Origin: Actinomycetota bacterium
GTDB lineage: Bacteria > Actinomycetota > Thermoleophilia > UBA2241
NCBI GenBank assembly: GCA_003164655.1
Contig: PLTW01000086.1
Location: 1-19,941, forward strand
Length of the DNA: 19,941 nucleotides
Direction of reading: 5' to 3'
The notes beneath the pieces were generated by a model, which saw only the letters and a program-made list of their open reading frames with translations, ran no database searches and was not told the origin of the DNA. The number at the start of each line of letters is the position of its first letter. Position 1 is the first letter of the stretch. Shown piece by piece: positions 14,440 to 19,941 of this stretch. A program made the position numbers and the translations under genes.

Positions 14440-14529
14440 GTCGGGCCGGGCCCGACGGCCGCAGCTGCGGGGCGGGCTGCGTGAGCCCGCCCCGCAGTGG
14501 ACCGGGCGGCCGCTGTCGCGGCCGCCCGG
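14440..14529. terminator. Tandem hairpin array downstream of pstS2
   Basis: Three inverted repeats follow one another: 14440-14456 (8-bp arms, almost no loop), 14465-14497 (perfect 14-bp stem, 5-base loop) and 14502-14529 (perfect 12-bp stem, TGTC loop). All are GC-only or nearly so. They lie 150-240 bases beyond the pstS2 stop and just before the pstS1 PHO box. They would separate the two pstS transcripts or shield the 3' end of the pstS2 mRNA. There is no T-tract. Confidence 0.55.
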
Positions 14530-14681
14530 GGGGGCGTTGTCGTCATGCGGCTTTCGTCCCGGGCCCGCCGGCCGCCGACGGGGCTAGGTCGCGGGACCGG
14601 CCTGATCCGGGAGGGGATCCACCAGGGAAGGGAGACCCGGGCGAAGAGCCGAAAGCAGCGCCCCTCACTTGACGGCAGTCC

Positions 14682-15737
14682 TCACCAGCAGGGCTTGCTG
14701 CCGTTCTTGACGTTGGCGTGCCACACGGTCTTGATCGCCTTGACGGCAGCGGCCGGCAGCGGCACGAAATCGAGACCCTGTGCGTCCCTGATGCCCTGAC
14801 TGCTCGTGAACGCCCAGTTGAAGAACTTGAGCATGGAGTTGCCCACGGCGTAGCTGTTCTGGCTGCGGCGCACCAGGATGTAGGTCGGGCCCGTGATCGG
14901 CCACGACGCGGCGCCCGTCTGGTTGACGAGGCTCGCGGTGAAACCGTCCGACCACGTCCACTTGGCATGCGCGGCGGCAGCGGCGAACTTGCTCGCCGAC
15001 GGCAGCACCCACTTGCCCGAACGGTTCTTCATCTGCGCGTAGGGGATGTGCGCGGTGAGGGCGTACGAGTACTCCACGTAGCCGATGGCGCCCGACAGGT
15101 TCTGGACCTCGGCGGCCACGCTGGCGCTGCCCTTCATGCCGATGGCGTTACTGCCGGGCCAGCGGCCGCTCATGTCGGCGAACGGCCACGAGTGATCGAC
15201 GGACTGCAGGTAGTGCGTGTAGATCCAGGTGGTGCCCGACGAATCGGAGCGGTGCACCGTGTGAATGGCGCCGCTCAGTTTGAGGCCGGGGTTGAGCGAG
15301 GTGATGCGCGAGTCGTTCCACTTGGTGATCTTGCCCTCGTAGATCTGGGCAAGGACGGGACCGCTCAGCCTGAGGCGACCGGCGCCGACCCCGCCGAGGT
15401 GCACGATCGGCACGATGCCGCCGATGCACGACGGGAACTGCACGAGTCCGGGCGAGGCGTTGAGGGCGGCGCGCGTCAGCGGCTTGTCGCTGGCCCCGAA
15501 GTTCACGGTGCCGTTCGTGATCTGCGTGATGCCGGTGCCCGAACCGACGGCGTTGTAGTTGATCCGCGCGGCGCTGTAGTCGTGGGCCCATCTTCCGTAC
15601 AGGAGGGCGGGGAACGTGGCCCCGGCGCCGTTGATCGTGGTGGTCGCAAACGCCGAAGACGCCGCGACCAGCATGCCGACCGCGACGGCCGCGACGACGC
15701 CGGCGCGGACGGGCCACCGTCTCGCTGCTTTGCTCAT
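14682..15737 (-). CDS. pstS: Second phosphate-binding protein PstS, secreted form
   Basis: A 351-aa phosphate receptor paralogous to the neighbouring pstS. Ligand positions are conserved: GAGATF (Thr41, Phe42), GSGTGI (Ser66), ASDKPLT (Asp84) and RSDSSGT (Arg163, Ser167-Gly168-Thr169). It has a Sec signal peptide (1-31, cleavage after SSAFA) but no lipobox cysteine, so it should be released or wall-associated, not lipid-anchored. Only two cysteines remain in the mature protein, Cys104 and Cys350 near the C-terminus, possibly a disulfide. ATG at 15737 has AAGGAGAG upstream. It is first in line after phoR and has its own PHO-box promoter. Whether it feeds PstCAB or acts as scavenger or decoy cannot be told from sequence. 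Confidence 0.93.
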   Translation of the reverse strand: MSKAARRWPVRAGVVAAVAVGMLVAASSAFATTTINGAGATFPALLYGRWAHDYSAARINYNAVGSGTGITQITNGTVNFGASDKPLTRAALNASPGLVQFPSCIGGIVPIVHLGGVGAGRLRLSGPVLAQIYEGKITKWNDSRITSLNPGLKLSGAIHTVHRSDSSGTTWIYTHYLQSVDHSWPFADMSGRWPGSNAIGMKGSASVAAEVQNLSGAIGYVEYSYALTAHIPYAQMKNRSGKWVLPSASKFAAAAAHAKWTWSDGFTASLVNQTGAASWPITGPTYILVRRSQNSYAVGNSMLKFFNWAFTSSQGIRDAQGLDFVPLPAAAVKAIKTVWHANVKNGSKPCW

Positions 15738-15798
15738 GCTCTCTCTCCTTCGCTTCGCTTTCGCGCGCCTGGCGCGCGCATTCCCGGCTACCCGGCAG

Positions 15799-15842
15799 AC
15801 TCTAGACAGCGGGTGTGAGTGAAGCGTGAGAGACCGGTGAGA
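15799..15842 (-). promoter_or_regulatory. PHO-box promoter of pstS2
   Basis: Three 7-base units TCTCACC, TCTCACG and ACTCACA on the minus strand begin at an exact 11-base period (plus-strand spans 15836-15842, 15825-15831 and 15814-15820). TAGAGT (15799-15804) follows after 9 bases as -10; no -35 is seen. The predicted start is near 15792, giving a leader of about 55 bases containing a small 7-bp hairpin (15762-15778). The units resemble the Streptomyces PHO-box unit GTTCACC in their TCACC core. Confidence 0.75.
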
Positions 15843-15862
15843 CGGGCGATAGGTGTCGGTTG

Positions 15863-15880
15863 CGGCCGCGCGAGCGGCCG
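15863..15880. terminator. Hairpin downstream of phoR
   Basis: CGGCCGC and GCGGCCG (15863-15869 and 15874-15880) form a 7-bp stem with a 4-base loop, 13 bases after the phoR stop codon and just before the pstS2 PHO box. There is no T-tract, so it may only partly end phoPR transcription. Confidence 0.4.
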
Positions 15881-15893
15881 ATGCGCGCCGCGT

Positions 15894-17696
15894 TCAGACG
15901 GGCAGCGTGATGCTGAAGGTGCTGCCCAGGCCGAGCGTGCTCTCGACCGCGACCCAGCCGCCGTGGGCGACGGCGATGTGCTTGACGATGGACAGGCCGA
16001 GACCGGTGCCGCCCATATCGCGGCTGCGCGCCCTGTCGACGCGGTAGAAGCGTTCGAAGAGCCGCGTCAGATGTTCGCGGCCGATACCGCGGCCGGCGTC
16101 TTTGACCTTGATCGCGAGCCCCGCCGCCTCGACCGCGGCCGAGACGTCGACCGACGAGCCTTCGGGACTGTACTTCACGGCGTTGTCGACGAGGTTCACC
16201 ACCGCTTGTTCGAGCAGCGGCGGGTTGATCTCGGCGTAGAGATCGTCGGCGCAGGAGAGCGTCAGCGTGATGTGCCTGGCGGCGGCCTTCATCTCGCAAA
16301 CCTCGAGCGCCACCTGCAGGACGTCGCGGATGCTGCCGCGCTCGAGCGAGACGGTGGCGCCCTCGGAGCCGCTCTCGAGGCTGGACAGACTCAGAAGGTC
16401 TTCGATGATGGCGCTCAGGCGGTCGGCCTGGCCGACGATGATGCGCGAGAACCTCTCGGCGTCGTGGCGATCGTCGAGGGCGCCGTCGAGGAGGGTCTCG
16501 GCGAAGCCCTTGATCGTGGTGACCGGCGTCTTGATCTCATGCGAGACGTTGGCCACAAAGTCGCGCCTGATCGATTCGTAGTGCCGCATGCGAGTGATGT
16601 CGTTCAGCACGATGACCGCGCCGCGGCCGTCGCCGGCGCCGCCGCCCTCCTTGAGCTGGGCGCCGTGGACCCTGAGGTCGCGCGGCTCGTGCTCCGAGTG
16701 CACGACCACGTCGCCCTCGACGGGCTCCTCGCCGGCCAGCACCGCGGCCACGAACATCTGCAGCTCAGGGTTGCGAACGACCTCCTGGATGCTGCGGCCC
16801 TGGGCCTGCCGCGGTTCGACCCCCAGCAGGCGCGCCGCCGCCGCGTTGATGGTGATGACGCGCTCCTGCCCATCGACTGCCAGCACCCCTTCGGTCATGC
16901 CCGCCAGCACCGCTTCGCGCTCGTTGCGCTCCTCGGTGATCGTCTGGATGGTCTCGCTCAGCTGCCGGCCCATGGCGTTGAGACCGACGGCGACGTCGCC
17001 GATCTCGTCGGCGGTCGAGACGTGGATCTCGTGGGCGAAGTCGCCGCCGGCGAAGCGCTCGGCGCCGCGTTTGATGTCGCGCATGCGCCCCGAGATGCTG
17101 CGCGACACGACGAGGCCGAGAAGCGCCACCGCCAGAGCCACGATCAGCGTGCCCAGGACGATGCGCCGCGTCATGGCGTGCAGCTTGCTATCGACCTGCG
17201 TGAGCGGCAGTGCGGTGCGCACGACCGCCGTGACCTGGCGGTCCCCGTTGAGCACGGGGATGGCCACGTAGAGCATGCGCATCTTGAGCGTGTCGCTGTA
17301 GCGCGCCACCTGGCCCAGGCCACCATTGAGGGCGGTCTGCACCTCGGGACGCGTGGGGGTGTTGTGGTTGGGCATGGCGGCCGGGTCGGCCTCGGAGTCG
17401 GCCAGCACCTGGCCATCGACGCCGACGACGCTGTCGGGACCGGCGATCAGGGTGAGCCGGGTGTCGGCGGTGGCCCCCAGGGTCTTGATGAGCGCCTGAA
17501 GGGCGACGGGACGGTCGAGCAGCGGCACGACCTGGTTGCGGACCAGCTCGGCGCGCGCCTTCAGGTCGTTGACGGCCTGCTGACGGTAGAGGGCGGAGGC
17601 GCTACCGACGGCAAGCCAGCCGACGACTCCCGCGCACAGGACGACGGCCAGCAGATAGGTGATGTAGAGCTTCCAGAACAGGCGGGCGTGGTGCAT
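15894..17696 (-). CDS. phoR: Phosphate-sensing membrane histidine kinase PhoR
   Basis: The sensor kinase of the PhoPR pair, expected to phosphorylate PhoP when phosphate is scarce. The 600-aa protein has membrane segments at about 10-33 and 178-198 enclosing a 145-residue external region, a HAMP linker (about 198-250) and a PAS domain (about 256-370, AVLAGMTEGVLAVDGQERVITINAAA). The HisKA domain has phospho-acceptor His386 in SHEIKTP. The ATPase domain has an N-box (Asn505 in NLVDNAVKYS), DAGRGIG (533-539) and GTGLGLSIVKH (563-573). E. coli PhoR lacks the large external domain; this layout resembles Gram-positive PhoR/WalK-type kinases. ATG at 17696 lies 3 bases after the phoP stop with only a weak SD, so coupling is likely. 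The phosphate assignment rests on its place between phoP and the pst genes. Confidence 0.93.
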   Translation of the reverse strand: MHHARLFWKLYITYLLAVVLCAGVVGWLAVGSASALYRQQAVNDLKARAELVRNQVVPLLDRPVALQALIKTLGATADTRLTLIAGPDSVVGVDGQVLADSEADPAAMPNHNTPTRPEVQTALNGGLGQVARYSDTLKMRMLYVAIPVLNGDRQVTAVVRTALPLTQVDSKLHAMTRRIVLGTLIVALAVALLGLVVSRSISGRMRDIKRGAERFAGGDFAHEIHVSTADEIGDVAVGLNAMGRQLSETIQTITEERNEREAVLAGMTEGVLAVDGQERVITINAAAARLLGVEPRQAQGRSIQEVVRNPELQMFVAAVLAGEEPVEGDVVVHSEHEPRDLRVHGAQLKEGGGAGDGRGAVIVLNDITRMRHYESIRRDFVANVSHEIKTPVTTIKGFAETLLDGALDDRHDAERFSRIIVGQADRLSAIIEDLLSLSSLESGSEGATVSLERGSIRDVLQVALEVCEMKAAARHITLTLSCADDLYAEINPPLLEQAVVNLVDNAVKYSPEGSSVDVSAAVEAAGLAIKVKDAGRGIGREHLTRLFERFYRVDRARSRDMGGTGLGLSIVKHIAVAHGGWVAVESTLGLGSTFSITLPV

Positions 17697-17699
17697 GAC

Positions 17700-18404
17700 T
17701 CACTCGTCTTTGAGCCTGTAGCCTACACCCCTTACGGTATCGATGTAGCCGCCGCACGGCCCGAGCTTGCGGCGCAGCGAGACGATGTGCACGTCGACCG
17801 AGCGGTCGGTCACGAAGCGTTCGCTCACGTACACGTCGTCACCCTGCGCGGCATCGACGATCTGCTGACGCGTGAAGACCCAGCCCGGCTTGCGGGCCAT
17901 GAAGAGAAGAATGCGAAACTCCGAGGCCGTCAGGTCGACGGGCCGGTCGGCCACCAGCACCTGATGGCGGCCCGCGTGAATGACGAGGTCGTTGATCTTG
18001 ATGGTCGCCTGCGCGTCGCCGTTCTCGGACTGGTCGCGCCGCAGCACCGCCTTGATCCGGGCCGTGAGCACGCGCGGGCTGAACGGCTTGGTCACGTAGT
18101 CGGCGGCGCCGAGCTCGAGGCCGGCGACAATGTCGGCCTCGCCGCCCTTGGCGGTCAGCATGACGACGGGGATCTCCTGCGTCTTGGGGTCGGCTTTGAG
18201 CTTGCGGCAGACTTCGAGGCCATCGACCCCGGGCAGCATGAGGTCGAGCAGGACCAGATCGGGAAGCTTGAGCCGGGCGGCGCTCAGGGCGTCCTCGCCG
18301 GTCTCGACGCAGACCACGTTGTAGCCCTCTTTGGCCAAGTTGTATTTGACCAGTTCGAGGATCTCCCGCTCGTCGTCGACGACGAGGATGGATTCCTTGG
18401 CCAT
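17700..18404 (-). CDS. phoP: Phosphate regulon response regulator (PhoP/PhoB type, OmpR family)
   Basis: The DNA-binding partner of PhoR and probable activator of the pst genes. The 234-aa protein has a receiver domain with Asp10-Asp11, phospho-acceptor Asp54 in LLDLMLPG, Thr84 and Lys106 (VTKPF). A winged-helix OmpR-type DNA-binding domain (about 135-231) ends with SVDVHIVSLRRKLG...IDTVRGVGYRL. OmpR/PhoB proteins bind as tandem dimers to direct repeats about 11 bases apart, which is the spacing found upstream of phoP, pstS2 and pstS1. ATG at 18404 has GAGGGG upstream. Its promoter overlaps the end of the preceding M23 gene. The symbol could equally be phoB; context makes the function secure. 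Confidence 0.94.
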   Translation of the reverse strand: MAKESILVVDDEREILELVKYNLAKEGYNVVCVETGEDALSAARLKLPDLVLLDLMLPGVDGLEVCRKLKADPKTQEIPVVMLTAKGGEADIVAGLELGAADYVTKPFSPRVLTARIKAVLRRDQSENGDAQATIKINDLVIHAGRHQVLVADRPVDLTASEFRILLFMARKPGWVFTRQQIVDAAQGDDVYVSERFVTDRSVDVHIVSLRRKLGPCGGYIDTVRGVGYRLKDE

Positions 18405-18444
18405 CGCACCCCTCGCTACGGTTGCCGTGCTACGTCGCCACCAC

Positions 18445-18477
18445 AGTATAGAGCGGCAACGTTAGGACTTGGTGAGC
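18445..18477 (-). promoter_or_regulatory. PHO-box promoter of phoPR (autoregulation)
   Basis: On the minus strand GCTCACC (18471-18477) and CCTAACG (18460-18466) begin 11 bases apart. TATACT (18445-18450, 5 of 6 to TATAAT) follows after exactly 9 bases. The start would be near 18438, giving a leader of about 34 bases. CCTAACG is identical to two units in the pstS1 box. The site overlaps the last codons and TAA stop (18462-18464) of the M23 gene. Confidence 0.65.
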
Positions 18478-19941
18478 GTGCGTTCGGCGATGACGATCGT
18501 GCGACGCACGACCGTCTCGTGCTCGGCCAGCAGCTCGGGAAGCGCCGGTGCGCGGATCCGGCGGATGGCCGCGACGCCGCCCAGCGACGAGACGAACAGG
18601 GCGAGCTCCACGATGTTGGGCTGCGGCAGGTCGGTGCGCCCGGCGAGCCCGCGGCCCACGTCGGCGACCGCCGCCACACCGCCGAGGTCGACACCGACCA
18701 GCACGCCGCGGCGCGCGAGCAGCGCGGCAAACGGAACGCCGACTCCGGCCTGGGCGATCGTCGCCAGCGGCGTCGCGGCGGCGGCGGGCACGCCCGCCGC
18801 CGCCGCTCGCCAGGCCTCCAGATAGGCAAACGGGTCGACCGCGGGCCCGCCGTCGGGGTGGATCTCAAAGTGGCAATGCGGCGAGGTGCCGGCAGCGTCG
18901 CCGGTCTCGCCGACGTAGCCGATCACCTGCCCGGCGACGACATGGTCACCCGACTTGAGCCCGGCCGCGAAGCGCTCCATGTGCGCATAGTAGAAGTAGT
19001 CGCCGCGAGCATCGGTGAGGTGCGCGTTGTTGCCGCCGATGCCGTACGTGCTGTAGCCGATGACGCCGGCCAGCACGGCGACGATCGGCGTACCCATCGT
19101 GGCGAAGATGTCGTTACCTTCGTGGCGATGGCCCTTCATGTCGGCCCGGTAGGCGCCGAAGGTGTCCACGTAGTTCACGGGCCCCCTCACCGGGAAGACC
19201 GCGCCCGCAAACCGCGCCAGGATCGCCTGGCTGGGCGGCGCGGGGGCCGGCATCGTGGCGACTGTGCCGCCGGCGCTCGCGGCCCCGCCGGTCACGGCCC
19301 CGCCGGTCGCACCGCCGGCCTGCGAGCCGCCGGCCTGCGACTTGCCGGTCGCGGCCGATGAGGAGTTGCCGGTCTTGCCCAACGCCGTGGCGCCGGTCCT
19401 GCCGGGCGACGTCCTGATGGGTCGTGGTGTCGCCGAGGGCGTCGGCAGAGGCGCTGGCAGAGGAGTGGGCCCTGGTGGCCGAGCCGCCAGCTCGGCGAGT
19501 CGCTGCGCGGTCGGGGCGTCCGACGATGCCGACGCGCTGCCGACGACGATCACGTCGCCCGCCGCCAGGTCTCCCACCGGCTGATCGAGGACGAGAGTGA
19601 GGCCCGTGACGATCGCGCTCGGCGCAGGCGAGCTCTGGTCGATCTTCGTGATGAGAACGGTCAGCGTGCCGACGCCGGGCACCAGCATGGGCCCGCTCTG
19701 GTCGGCCACCGGCCGGCCGTCGACCGCGAGGCCGTTGACGAAGCTGTCGCCAGCGCCGGCGTCGGCCGACGCGGGCCCCGCGTCGGCTGTCGCGACGAGC
19801 TCGACGGAGTCGGCCGTGACCACGCCGCCGAGCAGGCTCACGTCGCTGAGCGACACGTCGCTCTCGCCGACCAGGGCCGTGCCGACGATGGTCGACCTGA
19901 CCGTAGCGACGGCGTTGTCGAACTTCACATCCCCCGCCCTG
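18462..19941 (-). CDS. M23 (LytM) family metallo-endopeptidase, 5' end outside the window
   Basis: A peptidoglycan endopeptidase of the lysostaphin/LytM type; at least 488 aa are visible. Counting from an in-frame GTG at 19928, residues about 1-135 form a beta-rich region (VSLLGGVVTADSVELVA...SFVNGLAVDG...VPGVGTLTV) resembling surface domains of the choice-of-anchor P type. Then comes a Pro/Ala/Gly/Thr-rich linker (about 140-235) and the peptidase domain (about 240-370) with zinc and catalytic residues: His269 and Asp273 in HEGND, His316 in YYAHM, and His351/His353 in HCHFEIHPDGG. A C-terminal region of about 110 residues is unassigned. No signal peptide follows the GTG and the frame stays open to the edge, so the true start is probably upstream; a real start at 19928 behind GGGGG is the alternative. 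It ends 57 bases before phoP and overlaps its PHO box. Confidence 0.88.
   Translation of the reverse strand, partial: RAGDVKFDNAVATVRSTIVGTALVGESDVSLSDVSLLGGVVTADSVELVATADAGPASADAGAGDSFVNGLAVDGRPVADQSGPMLVPGVGTLTVLITKIDQSSPAPSAIVTGLTLVLDQPVGDLAAGDVIVVGSASASSDAPTAQRLAELAARPPGPTPLPAPLPTPSATPRPIRTSPGRTGATALGKTGNSSSAATGKSQAGGSQAGGATGGAVTGGAASAGGTVATMPAPAPPSQAILARFAGAVFPVRGPVNYVDTFGAYRADMKGHRHEGNDIFATMGTPIVAVLAGVIGYSTYGIGGNNAHLTDARGDYFYYAHMERFAAGLKSGDHVVAGQVIGYVGETGDAAGTSPHCHFEIHPDGGPAVDPFAYLEAWRAAAAGVPAAAATPLATIAQAGVGVPFAALLARRGVLVGVDLGGVAAVADVGRGLAGRTDLPQPNIVELALFVSSLGGVAAIRRIRAPALPELLAEHETVVRRTIVIAERTLTKS

Larger units (their letters stand above)
14306..14681. other. 376-base region between the two pstS genes
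   Basis: I see no credible gene here. From right to left (transcription direction) it contains about 150 bases without clear structure, a hairpin array (14440-14529), a three-unit PHO box (14377-14405) and its -10 (14362-14367), then the leader and SD of pstS1. Open frames crossing it have no SD and no recognisable protein. Confidence 0.7.

Noticed and set aside
14306..14681. Small open frames between the two pstS genes
   Set aside because: They lack an SD, run through the hairpin array and PHO box, and encode low-complexity Gly/Arg/Pro sequence.
15762..15778. Hairpin in the pstS2 leader as a riboswitch or attenuator
   Set aside because: Only 7 bp of alternating GC with a 3-base loop and no flanking conserved structure; it could arise by chance in this composition.
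15819..19361. A 1180-codon open frame on the plus strand opposite phoR, phoP and the M23 gene
   Set aside because: It is antisense to three genes with clear catalytic motifs. Its product is His/Asp/Arg/Val-rich with no recognisable fold, a usual product of GC-biased third codon positions on the opposite strand.
1..19941. CRISPR arrays, insertion sequences, tRNA or rRNA genes, prophage or defence genes
   Set aside because: No repeat-spacer pattern, transposase motif, RNA gene or foreign-looking composition was seen on either strand.

Overview
This is a high-GC window with dense coding, short UTRs, GTG/TTG starts, 4-base GTGA overlaps, a probable leaderless gene and purine-rich Shine-Dalgarno (SD) sites. 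Together with the families present (actinobacterial-type SpoIID/LytB, SLH-NlpC/P60, PhoR with HAMP and PAS, long-form RmlA) this suggests an actinobacterium, perhaps a deep-branching class such as Thermoleophilia. That placement is inference from gene style; no rRNA or tRNA marker is present. I see no mobile element, CRISPR array or sign of recent transfer.

Layout. (1) 62-1903 (-): a family-5 oligopeptide-type ABC substrate-binding protein with a C-terminal membrane anchor. (2) 2029-5845 (+): a dTDP-L-rhamnose operon with gene order small acidic protein, rmlA (long form), rmlC-like (short form), rmlD, rmlB. (3) 5873-7524 (-): an SLH plus NlpC/P60 cell-wall hydrolase overlapping by 4 bases a small membrane-anchored Ig-like protein. 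(4) 7791-9590 (+): an exported SpoIID/LytB-type protein with C-terminal Ig-like domains. (5) 9612-18404 (-): a complete phosphate-starvation locus, transcribed phoP-phoR-pstS2-pstS1-pstC-pstA-pstB-phoU. (6) 18462 to the right edge (-): an M23 (LytM) endopeptidase whose 5' end lies outside the window.

How it works together. PhoR/PhoP sense phosphate limitation, two different PstS proteins bind phosphate, PstCAB imports it, and PhoU links transporter state to PhoR. The strongest unannotated signal is regulatory. Upstream of phoP, pstS2 and pstS1, 7-base units of the form nCT(C/A)AC(C/G) repeat with an exact 11-base period. In all three cases the last unit lies exactly 9 bases upstream of a TATACT/TAGAGT/TAGATT -10 hexamer. 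This is the geometry of an OmpR/PhoB-family activator site and gives a candidate PHO box for this organism, including autoregulation of phoP.

The other genes share a cell-envelope theme: rhamnose precursor synthesis and three peptidoglycan-active or peptidoglycan-binding proteins. Strong GC hairpins sit at most transcription-unit ends, and an array of them lies between the two pstS genes.
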